A stretch of 35,675 nucleotides of DNA from an uncultured Oscillospiraceae bacterium. GTDB lineage: Bacteria; Bacillota; Clostridia; Oscillospirales; Acutalibacteraceae. The stretch covers positions 1-35,675 of the forward strand of contig CABUYS010000001.1 in the NCBI GenBank assembly GCA_902495835.1. The letters run 5' to 3'. The notes below the pieces were generated by a model. That model had not been told where the DNA came from. It saw nothing but the letters and a program-made list of their open reading frames with translations, and ran no database searches. This document shows, piece by piece, positions 23,236 to 33,788 of the stretch. Both the position numbers and the translations under genes were made by a program. Position 1 is the first letter of the stretch, and each line of letters starts with the position of its first letter.

Positions 23236-24824
23236 CAAAGTATATTTTCGTAACAGGCGGAGTAGTTTCAGGATTAGGAAAAGGAATAACAGCGGCATCT
23301 TTGGGAAGATTGTTGAAATCAAGAGGACTTAAAGTCATGGCTCAAAAACTAGATCCATATATAAATGTGGATCCGGGTACGATGAGTCCTTATCAGCACG
23401 GAGAAGTTTTCGTAACGGAAGACGGAGCAGAAACCGATTTGGATTTGGGGCACTATGAGAGATTTATTGATGAAAATTTGAATAAATATTCCAATCTTAC
23501 AACAGGAAAAGTGTATTGGAACGTTCTTCAAAAAGAAAGAAACGGCGAATATTTAGGAGAAACAATACAAGTAATTCCTCATATCACCAATGAAATAAAA
23601 AAATTCATATATTCAGTCGGAAAAACTTCTAAAGCCGATGTTGTAATTACAGAAATAGGCGGAACAACCGGAGATATAGAAAGTCAGCCGTTTTTGGAAG
23701 CCATAAGACAAGTTTCTTTGGAAGCAGGTAAGGAAAATTGCATATTTATACATGTAACATTGATTCCTTACATAAGCAGTTCGGGAGAATATAAATCCAA
23801 ACCCACTCAGCATTCTGTAAAAGAGCTTCGTTCTCTTGGAATAAATCCCGACATAATAGTAACTCGTTGTGATGAGCCTATCGGAGAAGATATCAGAGAA
23901 AAAATCTCTCTTTTCTGCAATGTAAAACCGGATTGCGTAATTGAAAATACTACAGTAAGTTCTTTGTATCACGCACCTTCAATGCTTGAAAAAAGTAATT
24001 TTTCCGATATAGTTTGCCGTGAACTTCATATAGATTGTCCTCCGTGTGATTTGACTGAATGGAATAAGATGTTAGAGAGAATAGACAATCGTTCCAAAAA
24101 TGCCAAAATTGCTTTGGTAGGAAAATATGTAAAACTTCATGATGCATATCTCTCCGTTGCGGAAGCTCTTAATCACGCCGGATTTGAAACAGGAACAAAT
24201 ATTGAAATAAAATGGGTAGATTCGGAATTGATAACAGAATATACTGTCGACGAATTTTTGAAAGACTGCGACGGAATTTTGGTACCGGGAGGATTTGGCG
24301 GAAGAGGAATTGAAGGAAAATTAACTGCTGCCAAATATGCACGTGAAAAGAATATTCCTTATCTTGGAATATGCCTCGGAATGCAGTCTGCAGCTATAGA
24401 ATTTGCAAGAGACGTCCTTAAACTTGAAGATGCCAATTCCGAAGAGTTTGATCCTCAAAGCAAAAATCCCGTTATTCACTTGATGAAAGAACAGAAAAAT
24501 CAGGTTCAAAAAGGTGGAACTATGCGTTTGGGAGCATATCCATGCCACGTAAAAGAAAATTCTTTGATGTATAAGAGTTATGGAAAATCAGAAGTTTCCG
24601 AACGTCATCGTCACAGATATGAATTCAATAACGAGTATAGAAAATTATTTGAAGATAACGGAATGAAAATTACAGGGCTTTCACCTAACGGAGTTTTGGT
24701 AGAAGCTATAGAACTCGAAGGTCATAAATTTTTTGTCGGTGTACAATATCATCCAGAATTTAAGAGCAGACCAAATTATGCTCACCCACTTTTCAGAGAG
24801 TTTGTCAGAGCTGCCAGCCACTAA
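23232..24824 (+). CDS. pyrG: CTP synthase PyrG
   Basis: PyrG makes CTP from UTP, ATP and glutamine. The N-terminal synthetase domain begins [18 protein letters not shown] (phosphate-binding loop) with [19 protein letters not shown]. The C-terminal glutamine amidotransferase domain has [19 protein letters not shown] (nucleophile Cys near residue 381) and YHPEF (catalytic His and Glu near 508-510). The length of 530 residues is normal. The start codon overlaps the dapF stop (ATGA), so translation is coupled. No attenuator or pausing leader is possible in this arrangement, so CTP-dependent control of the kind known in Bacillus pyrG does not appear to apply here (inference). Confidence 0.98.
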   Translation: MTKYIFVTGGVVSGLGKGITAASLGRLLKSRGLKVMAQKLDPYINVDPGTMSPYQHGEVFVTEDGAETDLDLGHYERFIDENLNKYSNLTTGKVYWNVLQKERNGEYLGETIQVIPHITNEIKKFIYSVGKTSKADVVITEIGGTTGDIESQPFLEAIRQVSLEAGKENCIFIHVTLIPYISSSGEYKSKPTQHSVKELRSLGINPDIIVTRCDEPIGEDIREKISLFCNVKPDCVIENTTVSSLYHAPSMLEKSNFSDIVCRELHIDCPPCDLTEWNKMLERIDNRSKNAKIALVGKYVKLHDAYLSVAEALNHAGFETGTNIEIKWVDSELITEYTVDEFLKDCDGILVPGGFGGRGIEGKLTAAKYAREKNIPYLGICLGMQSAAIEFARDVLKLEDANSEEFDPQSKNPVIHLMKEQKNQVQKGGTMRLGAYPCHVKENSLMYKSYGKSEVSERHRHRYEFNNEYRKLFEDNGMKITGLSPNGVLVEAIELEGHKFFVGVQYHPEFKSRPNYAHPLFREFVRAASH

Positions 24825-24848
24825 ATTACGGTAAAAGGAATTTGATTT

Positions 24849-26033
24849 ATGATAGAATTCAATAGTAATTTTAACAATTTGCAAAAAAATTATCTCTTTG
24901 TGGAAATCGAAAGAAGATTAAAAGAGTATAAAAAAAACAATCCTGATTCGGATGTTATAAAATTGGGAATAGGGGATGTTACTCGTCCTCTATGCCCAAG
25001 TGTTATAAAAGCTATGCACGAAGCTGTAGATGAAATGGGTTCTTTTGATAAATTCAAAGGATATGGCCCGCACGAAGGATATGATTTTTTAAGAAAAGCA
25101 ATAGCTGATAATTATAAAAAATACGGAGTAAATATAAACTTCGACGAAGTGTACGTTTCTGACGGTGCAAAAAGTGATTCTTCTTGTATACAAGAAATAT
25201 TTTCTCCCGAAGGATATGCTTTGATTCCGGACCCTTCGTATCCTGTTTATGTTGATTCAAATATAATGTTTGGAAGGAAAATTCACTATATTAATGCTAC
25301 TCAGGAAAACGGATTTTTGCCTTTGCCCGATGAGTCATTTTCTGCGGATTTGATATATATATGTTCGCCAAATAATCCTACAGGAGCAACTTACACAAAA
25401 GAGCAGTTAAAAAAATGGGTTGATTATGCTTTAGATAATAAGGCAATAATATTATTTGACGCAGCTTATGAATCCTTTATTGAAGATGACGACCTTCCAC
25501 ACAGTATTTTTGAAATCGAAGGAGCACGTAAGTGTGCCATAGAGATGTGTTCGTTTTCTAAAAACGCAGGCTTCACAGGAGTTAGATGTGCTTACTGCGT
25601 AATTCCTTCAGATTTAAAAATTGGCGGAACAAAAGTAGGAGATGTATGGTCAAGGAGACAATCTTCAAAATTTAACGGAGTTTCATACATTACTCAAAAA
25701 GCAGCTTTGGCAGTATTTTCCGAAGAAGCTCAGAAAGAAATAGCTCAATCTTTGTCATATTACAAGAGAAATGCAAAGTTAATTTCAGATACTTTAAATT
25801 CTATGAATATATGGCATATAGGCGGCAAAAACTCACCTTATATATGGTTGAAATGTCCTCGTAATATGACTTCTTGGGAATTTTTTGATTACTTGCTGAA
25901 AAACGCAAATGTAGTAGGTACACCCGGTTCGGGATTTGGATTAAACGGAGAAGGATTTTTCCGAATTTCGTCATTTGGAAGTTATGAACGGACGCAACAG
26001 GCGACAGAAAGAATAAAATCACTTGAAATTTAA
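24849..26033 (+). CDS. dapL: LL-diaminopimelate aminotransferase DapL
   Basis: DapL converts tetrahydrodipicolinate directly to LL-DAP using glutamate, bypassing the acylated intermediates of the DapD/DapC/DapE route. The family signature is [18 protein letters not shown] with [17 protein letters not shown]. The PLP-binding Lys is at about residue 238 ([14 protein letters not shown]), and [10 protein letters not shown] and the C-terminal [11 protein letters not shown] are also present. There are 394 residues. The ribosome site AAAGGA lies before the ATG, 24 bases after pyrG. With dapF close by, the cell probably makes meso-DAP by the aminotransferase pathway. Misassignment to another class I aminotransferase is unlikely given the N-terminal signature. 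Confidence 0.95.
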   Translation: MIEFNSNFNNLQKNYLFVEIERRLKEYKKNNPDSDVIKLGIGDVTRPLCPSVIKAMHEAVDEMGSFDKFKGYGPHEGYDFLRKAIADNYKKYGVNINFDEVYVSDGAKSDSSCIQEIFSPEGYALIPDPSYPVYVDSNIMFGRKIHYINATQENGFLPLPDESFSADLIYICSPNNPTGATYTKEQLKKWVDYALDNKAIILFDAAYESFIEDDDLPHSIFEIEGARKCAIEMCSFSKNAGFTGVRCAYCVIPSDLKIGGTKVGDVWSRRQSSKFNGVSYITQKAALAVFSEEAQKEIAQSLSYYKRNAKLISDTLNSMNIWHIGGKNSPYIWLKCPRNMTSWEFFDYLLKNANVVGTPGSGFGLNGEGFFRISSFGSYERTQQATERIKSLEI

Positions 26034-26053
26034 ATAAAATCAGGAGGAAAATT

Positions 26054-27109
26054 ATGGCATTTGATAAAAATAAAGCTTTGGAAACAGCACTTGGACAAAT
26101 AGAAAAGCAATTCGGTAAAGGTGCCGTTATGAAGCTCGGAAGAAATGAAACAATGCACGTAGATGCTATTTCCACAGGCTCTCTTTCTTTAGACATAGCT
26201 TTGGGTATAGGAGGACTTCCGCGAGGAAGAATAATTGAAATTTACGGACCAGAATCTTCGGGTAAGACTACATTGGCTCTTTCTTGTATTGCTCAAGGTC
26301 AAAAAAGCGGTGGAAATGCAGCATTTATAGACGTTGAACATGCATTAGACCCCGTTTATGCTTCGAATTTGGGAGTGGATATAGATTCGCTTTTAGTTTC
26401 TCAGCCCGACACAGGAGAGCAAGCTCTTGAAATAACTGAATCTTTAGTGCGTTCCGGAGCTATTGATGTTATAGTTGTGGACTCTGTTGCGGCATTGGTT
26501 CCACGTGCTGAGATAGAAGGCGAAATGGGAGACTCTCATGTAGGACTTCAGGCAAGACTTATGTCTCAGGCTTTAAGAAAACTTGCAGGAGCTATTTCCA
26601 AGTCAAACTGCGTAGCTATTTTTATAAATCAGCTGCGTGAAAAAGTAGGCATTATGTTTGGAAATCCTGAAGTTACTCCGGGTGGTCGTGCTCTTAAATT
26701 CTATTCTTCGGTTCGTATCGACATAAGAAGAATTGAAACTTTGAAATCAAACGGCGAAATGATAGGTTCTAGAACAAGAGCTAAAGTTGTAAAAAATAAA
26801 ATAGCTCCTCCCTTTAGAGAAGCAGAATTTGATGTAATGTATGGTCAAGGTATATCTCACGAAGGAGAGATTCTTGATTTGGCGGTTAAACTTGACATTA
26901 TACAAAAAAGTGGTTCATGGTTTGCATATGGAGATAAAAAACTTGCACAGGGCAGAGATAAAACTAAAGAATTTTTAAGAGAAAATCCCGAATTTGCTGC
27001 CGAAATAGAGAAAAAAGTAAGAGAAAGTTCAAATACTATATACTCAAAACCTTCAATGGCAAGAAATACTGAAGCCGAAACCATCGAGGAAGAACAAGAA
27101 GATAAATAA
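26054..27109 (+). CDS. recA: Recombinase RecA
   Basis: RecA forms filaments on single-stranded DNA for strand exchange and triggers LexA self-cleavage. It has Walker [10 protein letters not shown] at 65-73, [22 protein letters not shown] (Walker B and loop 1 region, shown here in parts), and [21 protein letters not shown] (loop 2). The length of 351 residues is normal and the acidic tail is typical. GGAGG precedes the ATG. It is only 20 bases after dapL, so it is probably read through from that operon. I saw no GAAC-N4-GTTC LexA box in the gap or in the last 150 bases of dapL. Confidence 0.99.
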   Translation: MAFDKNKALETALGQIEKQFGKGAVMKLGRNETMHVDAISTGSLSLDIALGIGGLPRGRIIEIYGPESSGKTTLALSCIAQGQKSGGNAAFIDVEHALDPVYASNLGVDIDSLLVSQPDTGEQALEITESLVRSGAIDVIVVDSVAALVPRAEIEGEMGDSHVGLQARLMSQALRKLAGAISKSNCVAIFINQLREKVGIMFGNPEVTPGGRALKFYSSVRIDIRRIETLKSNGEMIGSRTRAKVVKNKIAPPFREAEFDVMYGQGISHEGEILDLAVKLDIIQKSGSWFAYGDKKLAQGRDKTKEFLRENPEFAAEIEKKVRESSNTIYSKPSMARNTEAETIEEEQEDK

Positions 27110-27150
27110 AACAGTAATATAAATTATGATTACACGCGGAGAAAATTTAT

Positions 27151-27756
27151 ATGATAATTACCAATATTAAAAAAAGTAAAAAAGGTAATATTCTTGTATA
27201 CGCAGACAATAATTATTTAACGAGTATATCTTTGGAAGTTTTTGTTAAAAGCAAAATTAAAATAGGCGACTATATTGATGAAGAGATTTTGAGTGAGATA
27301 AACTCAGAATCAAATAATTATAAAGCTAAAGAAAAAGCTTTAAGACTTTTATCTTTCAGAGCTCATTCGAAAAAAGAGTTGGAAAATAAGATAAAACATT
27401 ATACAGATCCGCAGTCTGCCGAACAAGTCGCTAAAAAAATGGAAGATATCGGGCTCGTTAATGATTTGGAATTTTCCAAAGCTTATGCAAAAGAATTTTC
27501 TTCGCGAAAATATTATTCCAAAAACAGAATAATTTATGAACTTTCACAAAAAGGTGTGGAAAAATCAATTATTTTAGAAGCACTTTCAGATATTTACATA
27601 GATGAAGATGAAAATATCAAAAATTTTATTGATCACAAGCGTTATGGCAATTTAAAAGATGAAAAAGTTAGACGCAGAGCTGTGTCCGCTCTTCAGCGAT
27701 TGGGTTATAATTGGAGTCAGATAAGTGGTTTTATCAATAAAGATTACGAAGATTAG
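27151..27756 (+). CDS. recX: Regulatory protein RecX
   Basis: RecX binds RecA filaments and inhibits or modulates them. The three-helix repeat architecture is visible: KAKEKALRLLSFRAHSKKEL, VAKKMEDIGLVNDLEFSKAYA, and the family-typical KNRIIYELSQKGVEKSIILEAL. There are 201 residues. GCGGAG lies upstream of the ATG. It directly follows recA on the same strand, the usual arrangement. Its N-terminal 60 residues form the small beta-rich domain found in many Firmicutes RecX proteins. Confidence 0.93.
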   Translation: MIITNIKKSKKGNILVYADNNYLTSISLEVFVKSKIKIGDYIDEEILSEINSESNNYKAKEKALRLLSFRAHSKKELENKIKHYTDPQSAEQVAKKMEDIGLVNDLEFSKAYAKEFSSRKYYSKNRIIYELSQKGVEKSIILEALSDIYIDEDENIKNFIDHKRYGNLKDEKVRRRAVSALQRLGYNWSQISGFINKDYED

Positions 27757-27767
27757 AGGAAATACAA

Positions 27768-28337
27768 GTGAATTTACCTAATAAACTTACTGTTTTTAGA
27801 ATCATATTGGTACCTGTGATAGTGTTTTTTATTCTGTTTGAAGGATTGAAAAATCATTATTTGTACGCTTTGTTGATTTTTTTGATTGCCTCTTACACAG
27901 ATAGATTGGATGGGTATATAGCTCGAAAAAACGGCATAATAACTAATTTTGGTAAAATAATGGATCCGTTAGCAGACAAAATTTTGGTTGCTTCCGTTTT
28001 TATATGTTTCAGTTCTGTAGGTTTGGTACCGGCTTGGGTTACGGTTTTGATAGTGTGCCGAGAATTTATAGTCACTTCAATCAGATTTTTAATTTTAGAG
28101 GACTCATCTTTGGTTGTTTCAGCAAATATTTGGGGCAAATGCAAAACTTTTAGCCAAATGTTGTCGCTGATATTGATTTTAAGTGTGCAATCTTACATAG
28201 GTTTGTTTGAATATAGCAGTAATTTGTATTTTATTATTGTTGTTCAAAATTTATTAATTTGGATATCTGCTATACTTTCTTTGATTTCAGGCGTTATTTA
28301 TATAGCAAAAAATCATAAATACATAAAAATAAATTAA
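27768..28337 (+). CDS. pgsA: CDP-diacylglycerol--glycerol-3-phosphate 3-phosphatidyltransferase PgsA
   Basis: PgsA is an integral membrane enzyme that makes phosphatidylglycerol phosphate from CDP-diacylglycerol and glycerol 3-phosphate. The CDP-alcohol phosphatidyltransferase signature is complete: DGYIAR, eight residues, G, three residues, D, three residues, D (ending MDPLADK). The N-terminus NLPNKLTVFRI is typical and about five hydrophobic helices are seen. The length is 189 residues. The start is GTG at 27768 with GAGG upstream, 11 bases after recX. A recA-pgsA neighbourhood is common in Firmicutes. Its product PG would also be a substrate class for flippase-like membrane proteins, though no direct link is shown here. 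Confidence 0.95.
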   Translation: MNLPNKLTVFRIILVPVIVFFILFEGLKNHYLYALLIFLIASYTDRLDGYIARKNGIITNFGKIMDPLADKILVASVFICFSSVGLVPAWVTVLIVCREFIVTSIRFLILEDSSLVVSANIWGKCKTFSQMLSLILILSVQSYIGLFEYSSNLYFIIVVQNLLIWISAILSLISGVIYIAKNHKYIKIN

Positions 28338-28362
28338 AGTATTTTAGTGGGAGAAATGTCAA

Positions 28363-29772
28363 ATGAAACTTTACAATACATTGACTCGCAAGAAAGAAGA
28401 ATTTATTCCTTTGACTGAAGGAAAAGTTAAAATTTATGCTTGTGGTCCGACTGTTTATAATTATATTCATATTGGAAATTCGCGGCCGCTCTGCGTGTTT
28501 GACGTTTTGAGAAAATATCTGGAATACATAGGATATAATGTTACATTTGTACAAAATTTTACAGATGTTGATGATAAAATAATAAAAAAAGCAGTTGAAG
28601 AAAATAGTGATTTTTTGACTGTTTCAAAAAAATACATTGAAGAATATAAAAAAGATTCAAAAGGATTAAATGTAAAAGAAGCAACATTTCATCCGAAAGC
28701 TACAGAAAATATAGATGAAATAATTAATATAATAACAATTTTGATAGAAAAAGGATATGCGTATTCTTTAAGTAACGGAGATGTGTATTTTAGAACACGT
28801 AAATTCAATAATTACGGTAAGCTTTCAAACCAAACTTTAGATGACCTTCAGTCGGGAGCAAGAATCAAAGTGGATGAACTTAAGGAAGATCCTTTGGATT
28901 TTGCCTTGTGGAAATCCGCAAAAGAAAATGAACCGTTTTGGGAAAGTCCGTGGGGAAGAGGCCGTCCGGGCTGGCATATCGAGTGTTCTGCAATGGCAGA
29001 AAAGTATTTAGGCAAAACTATTGACATTCATTGCGGGGGGCAGGATTTAATTTTCCCTCATCACGAAAATGAAATTGCCCAAAGTGAGTGTTGCAATGGC
29101 GTCAAATTTGCTAATTATTGGATTCACAATGGATATATTAATATAAATAGTCAAAAAATGTCTAAATCTTTGGGCAACTTTTTTACCGTGAGAGAAATTG
29201 CTGAAAAATATGGTTATGAACCGATTCGTTATTTGATGATATCTTCTCATTACAGAAATCCTATAAATTTCAGTGAAGATATAATTATTCAGTGCAAATC
29301 TGCTCTTGAAAGGCTGTATACATTTAGAAAAAATCTTAAAAACGCATTGAAAGACTGTGGTGATAAAGAACATAAATCGGAAAAATATTCTGTAAATTTT
29401 GAATTTTATCGCAAAAAATTCAGAGATTCTATGGATGATGATCTCAACACCGCAGAGGCTTTAGGCGTTATTTTTGAGATGATTAAAGAAGTTAATACCA
29501 AAGTTTTGTCAAATGGTGATTGCGATAAATGCACGGTTTCAGAAGCTTTGAAATTTTTAGATGAAACCACTGAAGTTTTAGGAATAATGTACGAAAATAA
29601 AGCTAAAAATGTTGAACTTAGTGACGATGAAATAAAACAACTTATAGATGAACGAAATGAAGCACGCAAGCAAAAAAATTGGAAACGTGCGGATGAAATT
29701 CGAGATGAGTTAAAATCAAAGAATGTAATAATAGAAGACACTCCGAAAGGTACGGTTTATACTTTTAAGTAA
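28363..29772 (+). CDS. cysS: Cysteinyl-tRNA synthetase
   Basis: CysS charges tRNA-Cys; it is a class I synthetase with a zinc ion in the active site. The HIGH-type motif is HIGN (residues 36-39), with zinc ligand Cys27 in [33 protein letters not shown] and KMSKS (about 265-269) follow. The C-terminal domain ends with [20 protein letters not shown]. There are 469 residues, as expected. It lies 25 bases after pgsA with a weak ribosome site (GGGAG). The cysE/cysS and mrnC/rlmB neighbours seen in bacilli are not present; the pot operon follows. Confidence 0.98.
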   Translation: MKLYNTLTRKKEEFIPLTEGKVKIYACGPTVYNYIHIGNSRPLCVFDVLRKYLEYIGYNVTFVQNFTDVDDKIIKKAVEENSDFLTVSKKYIEEYKKDSKGLNVKEATFHPKATENIDEIINIITILIEKGYAYSLSNGDVYFRTRKFNNYGKLSNQTLDDLQSGARIKVDELKEDPLDFALWKSAKENEPFWESPWGRGRPGWHIECSAMAEKYLGKTIDIHCGGQDLIFPHHENEIAQSECCNGVKFANYWIHNGYININSQKMSKSLGNFFTVREIAEKYGYEPIRYLMISSHYRNPINFSEDIIIQCKSALERLYTFRKNLKNALKDCGDKEHKSEKYSVNFEFYRKKFRDSMDDDLNTAEALGVIFEMIKEVNTKVLSNGDCDKCTVSEALKFLDETTEVLGIMYENKAKNVELSDDEIKQLIDERNEARKQKNWKRADEIRDELKSKNVIIEDTPKGTVYTFK

Positions 29773-29791
29773 AGGTGGCGAGATTTATAAA

Positions 29792-30913
29792 TTGTATAAA
29801 AAATCATTATCATCAATAATATCTTTAGATAAAATAAATATTTCTTTCAATAATGAAACTATTCTTAAAGATTTGAGCCTCGTTATAAAAGAAGGCGAAT
29901 TTGTTACACTTCTGGGGCCGTCGGGATGCGGTAAAACCACTACTTTAAGGATAATAGCAGGTTTTTTGTCTCCCGACAGCGGAAATGTTTTTTTTAGAGG
30001 CAAAAGAATTAACAATGTTCCTGCTCACAAACGTGAAGTAAATACTATTTTTCAAAAATATGCGTTGTTTCCTCACTTAAACGTTTATGAAAATGTTGCT
30101 TTTGGAATGCGTATTCAAAGAAAATCCGAAAACGAAATAAATAAAAAAGTAAAAGAAATGCTTAAAATGGTAAATTTAAGCAGTTATATAGACAGAAATA
30201 TCGATTCTCTTTCCGGAGGTCAGCAACAGCGTGTTGCTATAGCTCGTGCTTTAGCTAATAATCCTAAAGTTCTTTTGCTTGATGAGCCTCTTGGAGCCTT
30301 GGATTTAAAGCTTAGAAAAGATATGCAAACAGAGCTTAAAAATATTCATCAAAAAACAGGAATAACTTTTATTCTTGTTACTCACGATCAAGAAGAAGCA
30401 CTGTCGATGTCTGACACAGTAGTCGTTATGGATAAGGGAAGAATTCAGCAAATAGGAACACCCGAAGACATATATAATGAGCCTCAAAATGCATTTGTGG
30501 CGGATTTTATCGGTGAAAGTAATATAGTTGACGGAATCATGATAGATGACTATTTGGTTAGTTTTTCAGGGAAACAATTTAAATGTCTTGACAAAGGGTT
30601 TGGAAAAATGAAACCTGTTGACGTTGTTGTTCGTCCTGAAGACATAAAAGTAACCACTCCCGAAAAGGGTCATATATCGGGAACTGTTACATCGGTAACT
30701 TTTAAAGGTGTTCACAATGAAATCATAGTAGATGTGGACGGATTTAAGTGGATGATTCAAACAACCGAAAGTCAAGAATCAGGCGATAAAATCGGTATGG
30801 TTATCTATCCTGATGATATTCATATAATGAATAAATCCGATTACTCTTCTGAAGTCGGAGATTACAGTGCTTTTAGTGATGAATTTTATGAAGAACAACA
30901 TAGTAAAAATTAA
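29792..30913 (+). CDS. potA: Spermidine/putrescine ABC transporter ATPase PotA
   Basis: PotA is the ATP-hydrolysing subunit of the PotABCD polyamine importer. Walker A is GPSGCGKTT at 42-50, then the Q-loop, the signature LSGGQQQR (about 140-147), Walker [13 protein letters not shown], and the H-loop [11 protein letters not shown]-terminal TOBE-type regulatory domain follows ([10 protein letters not shown]). The length is 373 residues. The start is TTG at 29792; AAAGGTGG is 13 bases upstream, which is long, and the N-terminal extension is slightly longer than usual. The gene is first in a potABCD order, 19 bases after cysS. Confidence 0.95.
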   Translation: MYKKSLSSIISLDKINISFNNETILKDLSLVIKEGEFVTLLGPSGCGKTTTLRIIAGFLSPDSGNVFFRGKRINNVPAHKREVNTIFQKYALFPHLNVYENVAFGMRIQRKSENEINKKVKEMLKMVNLSSYIDRNIDSLSGGQQQRVAIARALANNPKVLLLDEPLGALDLKLRKDMQTELKNIHQKTGITFILVTHDQEEALSMSDTVVVMDKGRIQQIGTPEDIYNEPQNAFVADFIGESNIVDGIMIDDYLVSFSGKQFKCLDKGFGKMKPVDVVVRPEDIKVTTPEKGHISGTVTSVTFKGVHNEIIVDVDGFKWMIQTTESQESGDKIGMVIYPDDIHIMNKSDYSSEVGDYSAFSDEFYEEQHSKN

Positions 30914-30956
30914 AATTTTTGTTATTGATGAAATTTTATTGTGAGGGTTGATGTAT

Positions 30957-31766
30957 ATGAAAACAAAATGGATACTTTATCCTTATGCGCTTTGGATGGG
31001 GATATTTGTAATTGTGCCGCTTGCGTTGGTAATTGTGTTTTCCTTCACATCTCCTTTAGGTGAATTTACACTTGAAAATATGATAAATGTAGGGAAATAC
31101 TCCACCGTATTTTTGAGATCGGTAATACTTGGAATAATATCCACTGTGGTATGCTTGTTTTTGGGTTATCCAATGGCTTATTTTATATCTAAAATCAATA
31201 TAAAACATCAAAGTGTAATTATAATGCTTTTAATGATTCCTATGTGGACAAGCTTTCTTTTGAGAACGTATGCATGGATGACTATTTTGGAGTATAATGG
31301 ACTATTAAATAAATTACTAACTTTTATGGGGTTATCAAAAATTAATATGATAAACACACCCGGAGCAATTGTCTTGGGAATGGTTTATAATTTTTTGCCA
31401 TATATGATACTTCCCATATATACCGTTTTAAGCAAAATAGACAATAAAGTCATAGAAGCAGCACAAGATTTGGGAGCGAATAATTTCAAAGTTTTTAAGA
31501 AAGTTGTGTTTCCGATGAGTTTACCAGGCGTTCTTTCGGGATTTACTATGGTATTTGTTCCTTCCGTGAGCACTTTTATAATTTCGAAAATGCTTGGCGG
31601 AGGTTCTATATTTGTCATAGGTGATCTGATTGAAATGCAATTTTTAGGAAATACATATAACCCTCATTTGGGTTCTGCCATATCTTTGGTGCTTATGGTT
31701 ATAATTATGATTACTATGGGAATTATGAATGTTTTAGATAAAGACAGTGAAACTGTAGTGATGTAG
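30957..31766 (+). CDS. potB: Spermidine/putrescine ABC transporter permease PotB
   Basis: PotB is one of two membrane permeases of the polyamine importer. About six membrane helices are present. The cytoplasmic EAA loop, which contacts PotA, reads EAAQDLGANNFKVFKKVVFP. TTG at 30948, ATG at 30951 and ATG at 30957 share a frame; GAGGG (30943-30947) is 9 bases before 30957, the best spacing, which gives 269 residues. PotC follows 12 bases later. Confidence 0.94.
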   Translation: MKTKWILYPYALWMGIFVIVPLALVIVFSFTSPLGEFTLENMINVGKYSTVFLRSVILGIISTVVCLFLGYPMAYFISKINIKHQSVIIMLLMIPMWTSFLLRTYAWMTILEYNGLLNKLLTFMGLSKINMINTPGAIVLGMVYNFLPYMILPIYTVLSKIDNKVIEAAQDLGANNFKVFKKVVFPMSLPGVLSGFTMVFVPSVSTFIISKMLGGGSIFVIGDLIEMQFLGNTYNPHLGSAISLVLMVIIMITMGIMNVLDKDSETVVM

Positions 31767-31778
31767 GGAGCGAGAAAA

Positions 31779-32579
31779 TTGAAATTTTTAAGTAAAATAT
31801 ATATGACTTTGATATTTTTATTTTTGTATGCTCCTATTTTTGTTCTTATGACTTTTTCTTTTAATAATTCAAAAAGCCGTGTTATTTGGTCAGGTTTTAC
31901 GTTTAGGTGGTATACAAGACTTTTCGAAAATATTGAAATTTTGAGTGCTTTTTACAACACAATTATAATTGCTTCCGTTTCGGCAATAATTGCGACTATT
32001 TTGGGAACGGCTGCGGCAGTAGGCATTGCTAAGAGCAAAAAATGGACAAAACGTTTAATGATGAACGTTACCAACTTGCCTATGATAAATCCTGAAATTG
32101 TTACAGGTGTTTCTCTTATGCTTTTGTTTGTTTTTTTGTATAATAAATTCGGAATTTTGAAACCGGGACTTTTAACTTTAATAATATCCCACACTACATT
32201 TTGCCTTCCTTATGTAATTTTGTCTGTCATGCCAAAATTTAGACAAATGGATTCACATATTTACGAAGCGGCAATGGATTTAGGATGTTCTCCTGTAAGA
32301 GCATTTTTTAAGGTTGTTATGCCTCAGATTATGCCCGGAATTATTACGGGAATGATAATGTCTTTTACGATGTCCATAGATGATTTTGTAATAAGTTACT
32401 TTGTCGGCGGTATGACTCAAACACTGCCTATTGCAGTCTATTCAATGACTAGAAAAATTGTAAGTCCGGAAATAAATGCGTTATCTACTTTGTTATTTTT
32501 ATCGGTATTTATTTTGTTGATAGTTATAAATGTTCGTCAGGCAAGAGATAAAAAGACGCAAAGAAATCAATTGTACTAA
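31779..32579 (+). CDS. potC: Spermidine/putrescine ABC transporter permease PotC
   Basis: PotC is the second permease of the polyamine importer, with six predicted helices over 266 residues. The EAA loop is EAAMDLGCSPVRAFFKVVMP, and MSIDDFVISYFV is a strong PotC-type signature. The start is TTG at 31779, 8 bases after AGGGAG, and that ribosome site overlaps the potB stop. No ATG fits the N-terminus. The potD gene follows 18 bases later. Confidence 0.94.
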   Translation: MKFLSKIYMTLIFLFLYAPIFVLMTFSFNNSKSRVIWSGFTFRWYTRLFENIEILSAFYNTIIIASVSAIIATILGTAAAVGIAKSKKWTKRLMMNVTNLPMINPEIVTGVSLMLLFVFLYNKFGILKPGLLTLIISHTTFCLPYVILSVMPKFRQMDSHIYEAAMDLGCSPVRAFFKVVMPQIMPGIITGMIMSFTMSIDDFVISYFVGGMTQTLPIAVYSMTRKIVSPEINALSTLLFLSVFILLIVINVRQARDKKTQRNQLY

Positions 32580-32597
32580 TAAAAGGAGATTGGATTT

Positions 32598-33767
32598 TTG
32601 AAAAAAAAAGTTTGTTATTCTCTTTTGATTTTATTTTTCATAATTTTTACTGCAGGGTGTTCAAACGATAATTCAAGCCAAGAAAATGTTATTAATGTAT
32701 ACAGCTGGGGAGAGTTTATCTCTAACGGCGTCGACGGAACCATAGATGTAAACAAGAAATTCACCGAAAAAACAGGTATAAAAGTAAACTATAAAACGTT
32801 TCAAAATAACGAAGAACTTTTCGCCAAATTAATTGGTGGAGGTGCGGATTATGATGTTATTATTCCGTCCGATTACATGGTTTCTCGGTTGATTGAAAAC
32901 GATATGCTTAAACCTTTAAATTTTGATAATATTCCAAATTATTCGTATATTGATGAGCAGTTTAAAAATTTGGGTTTTGACCCTAAAAATAAATACTCTG
33001 TTCCGTATGTTTGGGGAGTAATTGGTATATTTTACAACAAAAACGAAGTGGATGAAAAAGAAGAAGAAATAGATTGGAATATATTATGGAACAGCAAATA
33101 TAAAAATAAAATATTGATGTTTGACAATGCACGCGACGCTTTTGCTATTTCTCTTTTGCGTTTGGGATATTCAATAAACACTTCGGATCGCGAAGCTTGG
33201 AAAAAAGCCGCCGAAGAACTTATATGTCAGAAGAAAATCGTTCAGGCTTATGTTATGGACCAAATATTTGATAAAATGAGAAACGGAGAAGCTGTTTTAG
33301 CACCCTACTATTCCGGAGACGCAGCTACGCTTCTTAAAACAAATCCTAGCATTGGATTTGTAATTCCTAAAAACGGAACAAATAAGTTTATAGATTCTAT
33401 GTGTATTCCAAAAAGTTCCGCACATAAAACTCAAGCGGAAAAGTATATAAATTTTATGTGTGAACCTGAAATAGCTTTAGCCAATGTAGAAAAAACAGGG
33501 TATTCTACTCCTCACAAAGAAGTTTATAAGAGACTAAGTGAAGATGTAAAAAATAATAAAATATTTTATCCTGATGAAGAAGTTATAAATAACTCTCAAG
33601 TATTTGTTAATCTTCCTAAAGATATAAACGTACTCATGGACGAATTATGGGTAGAAGTAAAATCCGGGGGAATTTATACCGAACCATGGCTTTTGGTTGT
33701 AATTTTAGCTGTATTTGGTATAATATATTTATTGGCTGTTTTTATTAAGAAATTCAAGAGAAAGTAA
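32598..33767 (+). CDS. potD: Polyamine-binding lipoprotein PotD with C-terminal membrane helix
   Basis: This extracellular polyamine-binding subunit delivers spermidine or putrescine to PotBC. It has a lipoprotein signal with lipobox TAGC (Cys21). The PotD/PotF-like solute-binding domain begins VINVYSWGEFIS and continues with YDVIIPSDYM, PYVWGVIGIFYNK and VLAPYYSGDAA. Unusually, the mature domain is followed by a hydrophobic stretch at about residues 364-382 and a basic tail (KKFKRK), predicted to be a second membrane anchor; ordinary PotD ends soon after the binding domain. The start is TTG, 9 bases after AAAGGAG. There are 389 residues. The thrS gene follows 21 bases later. Confidence 0.93.
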   Translation: MKKKVCYSLLILFFIIFTAGCSNDNSSQENVINVYSWGEFISNGVDGTIDVNKKFTEKTGIKVNYKTFQNNEELFAKLIGGGADYDVIIPSDYMVSRLIENDMLKPLNFDNIPNYSYIDEQFKNLGFDPKNKYSVPYVWGVIGIFYNKNEVDEKEEEIDWNILWNSKYKNKILMFDNARDAFAISLLRLGYSINTSDREAWKKAAEELICQKKIVQAYVMDQIFDKMRNGEAVLAPYYSGDAATLLKTNPSIGFVIPKNGTNKFIDSMCIPKSSAHKTQAEKYINFMCEPEIALANVEKTGYSTPHKEVYKRLSEDVKNNKIFYPDEEVINNSQVFVNLPKDINVLMDELWVEVKSGGIYTEPWLLVVILAVFGIIYLLAVFIKKFKRK

Positions 33768-33788
33768 AAAACGGAAAGGGATGTTTCC

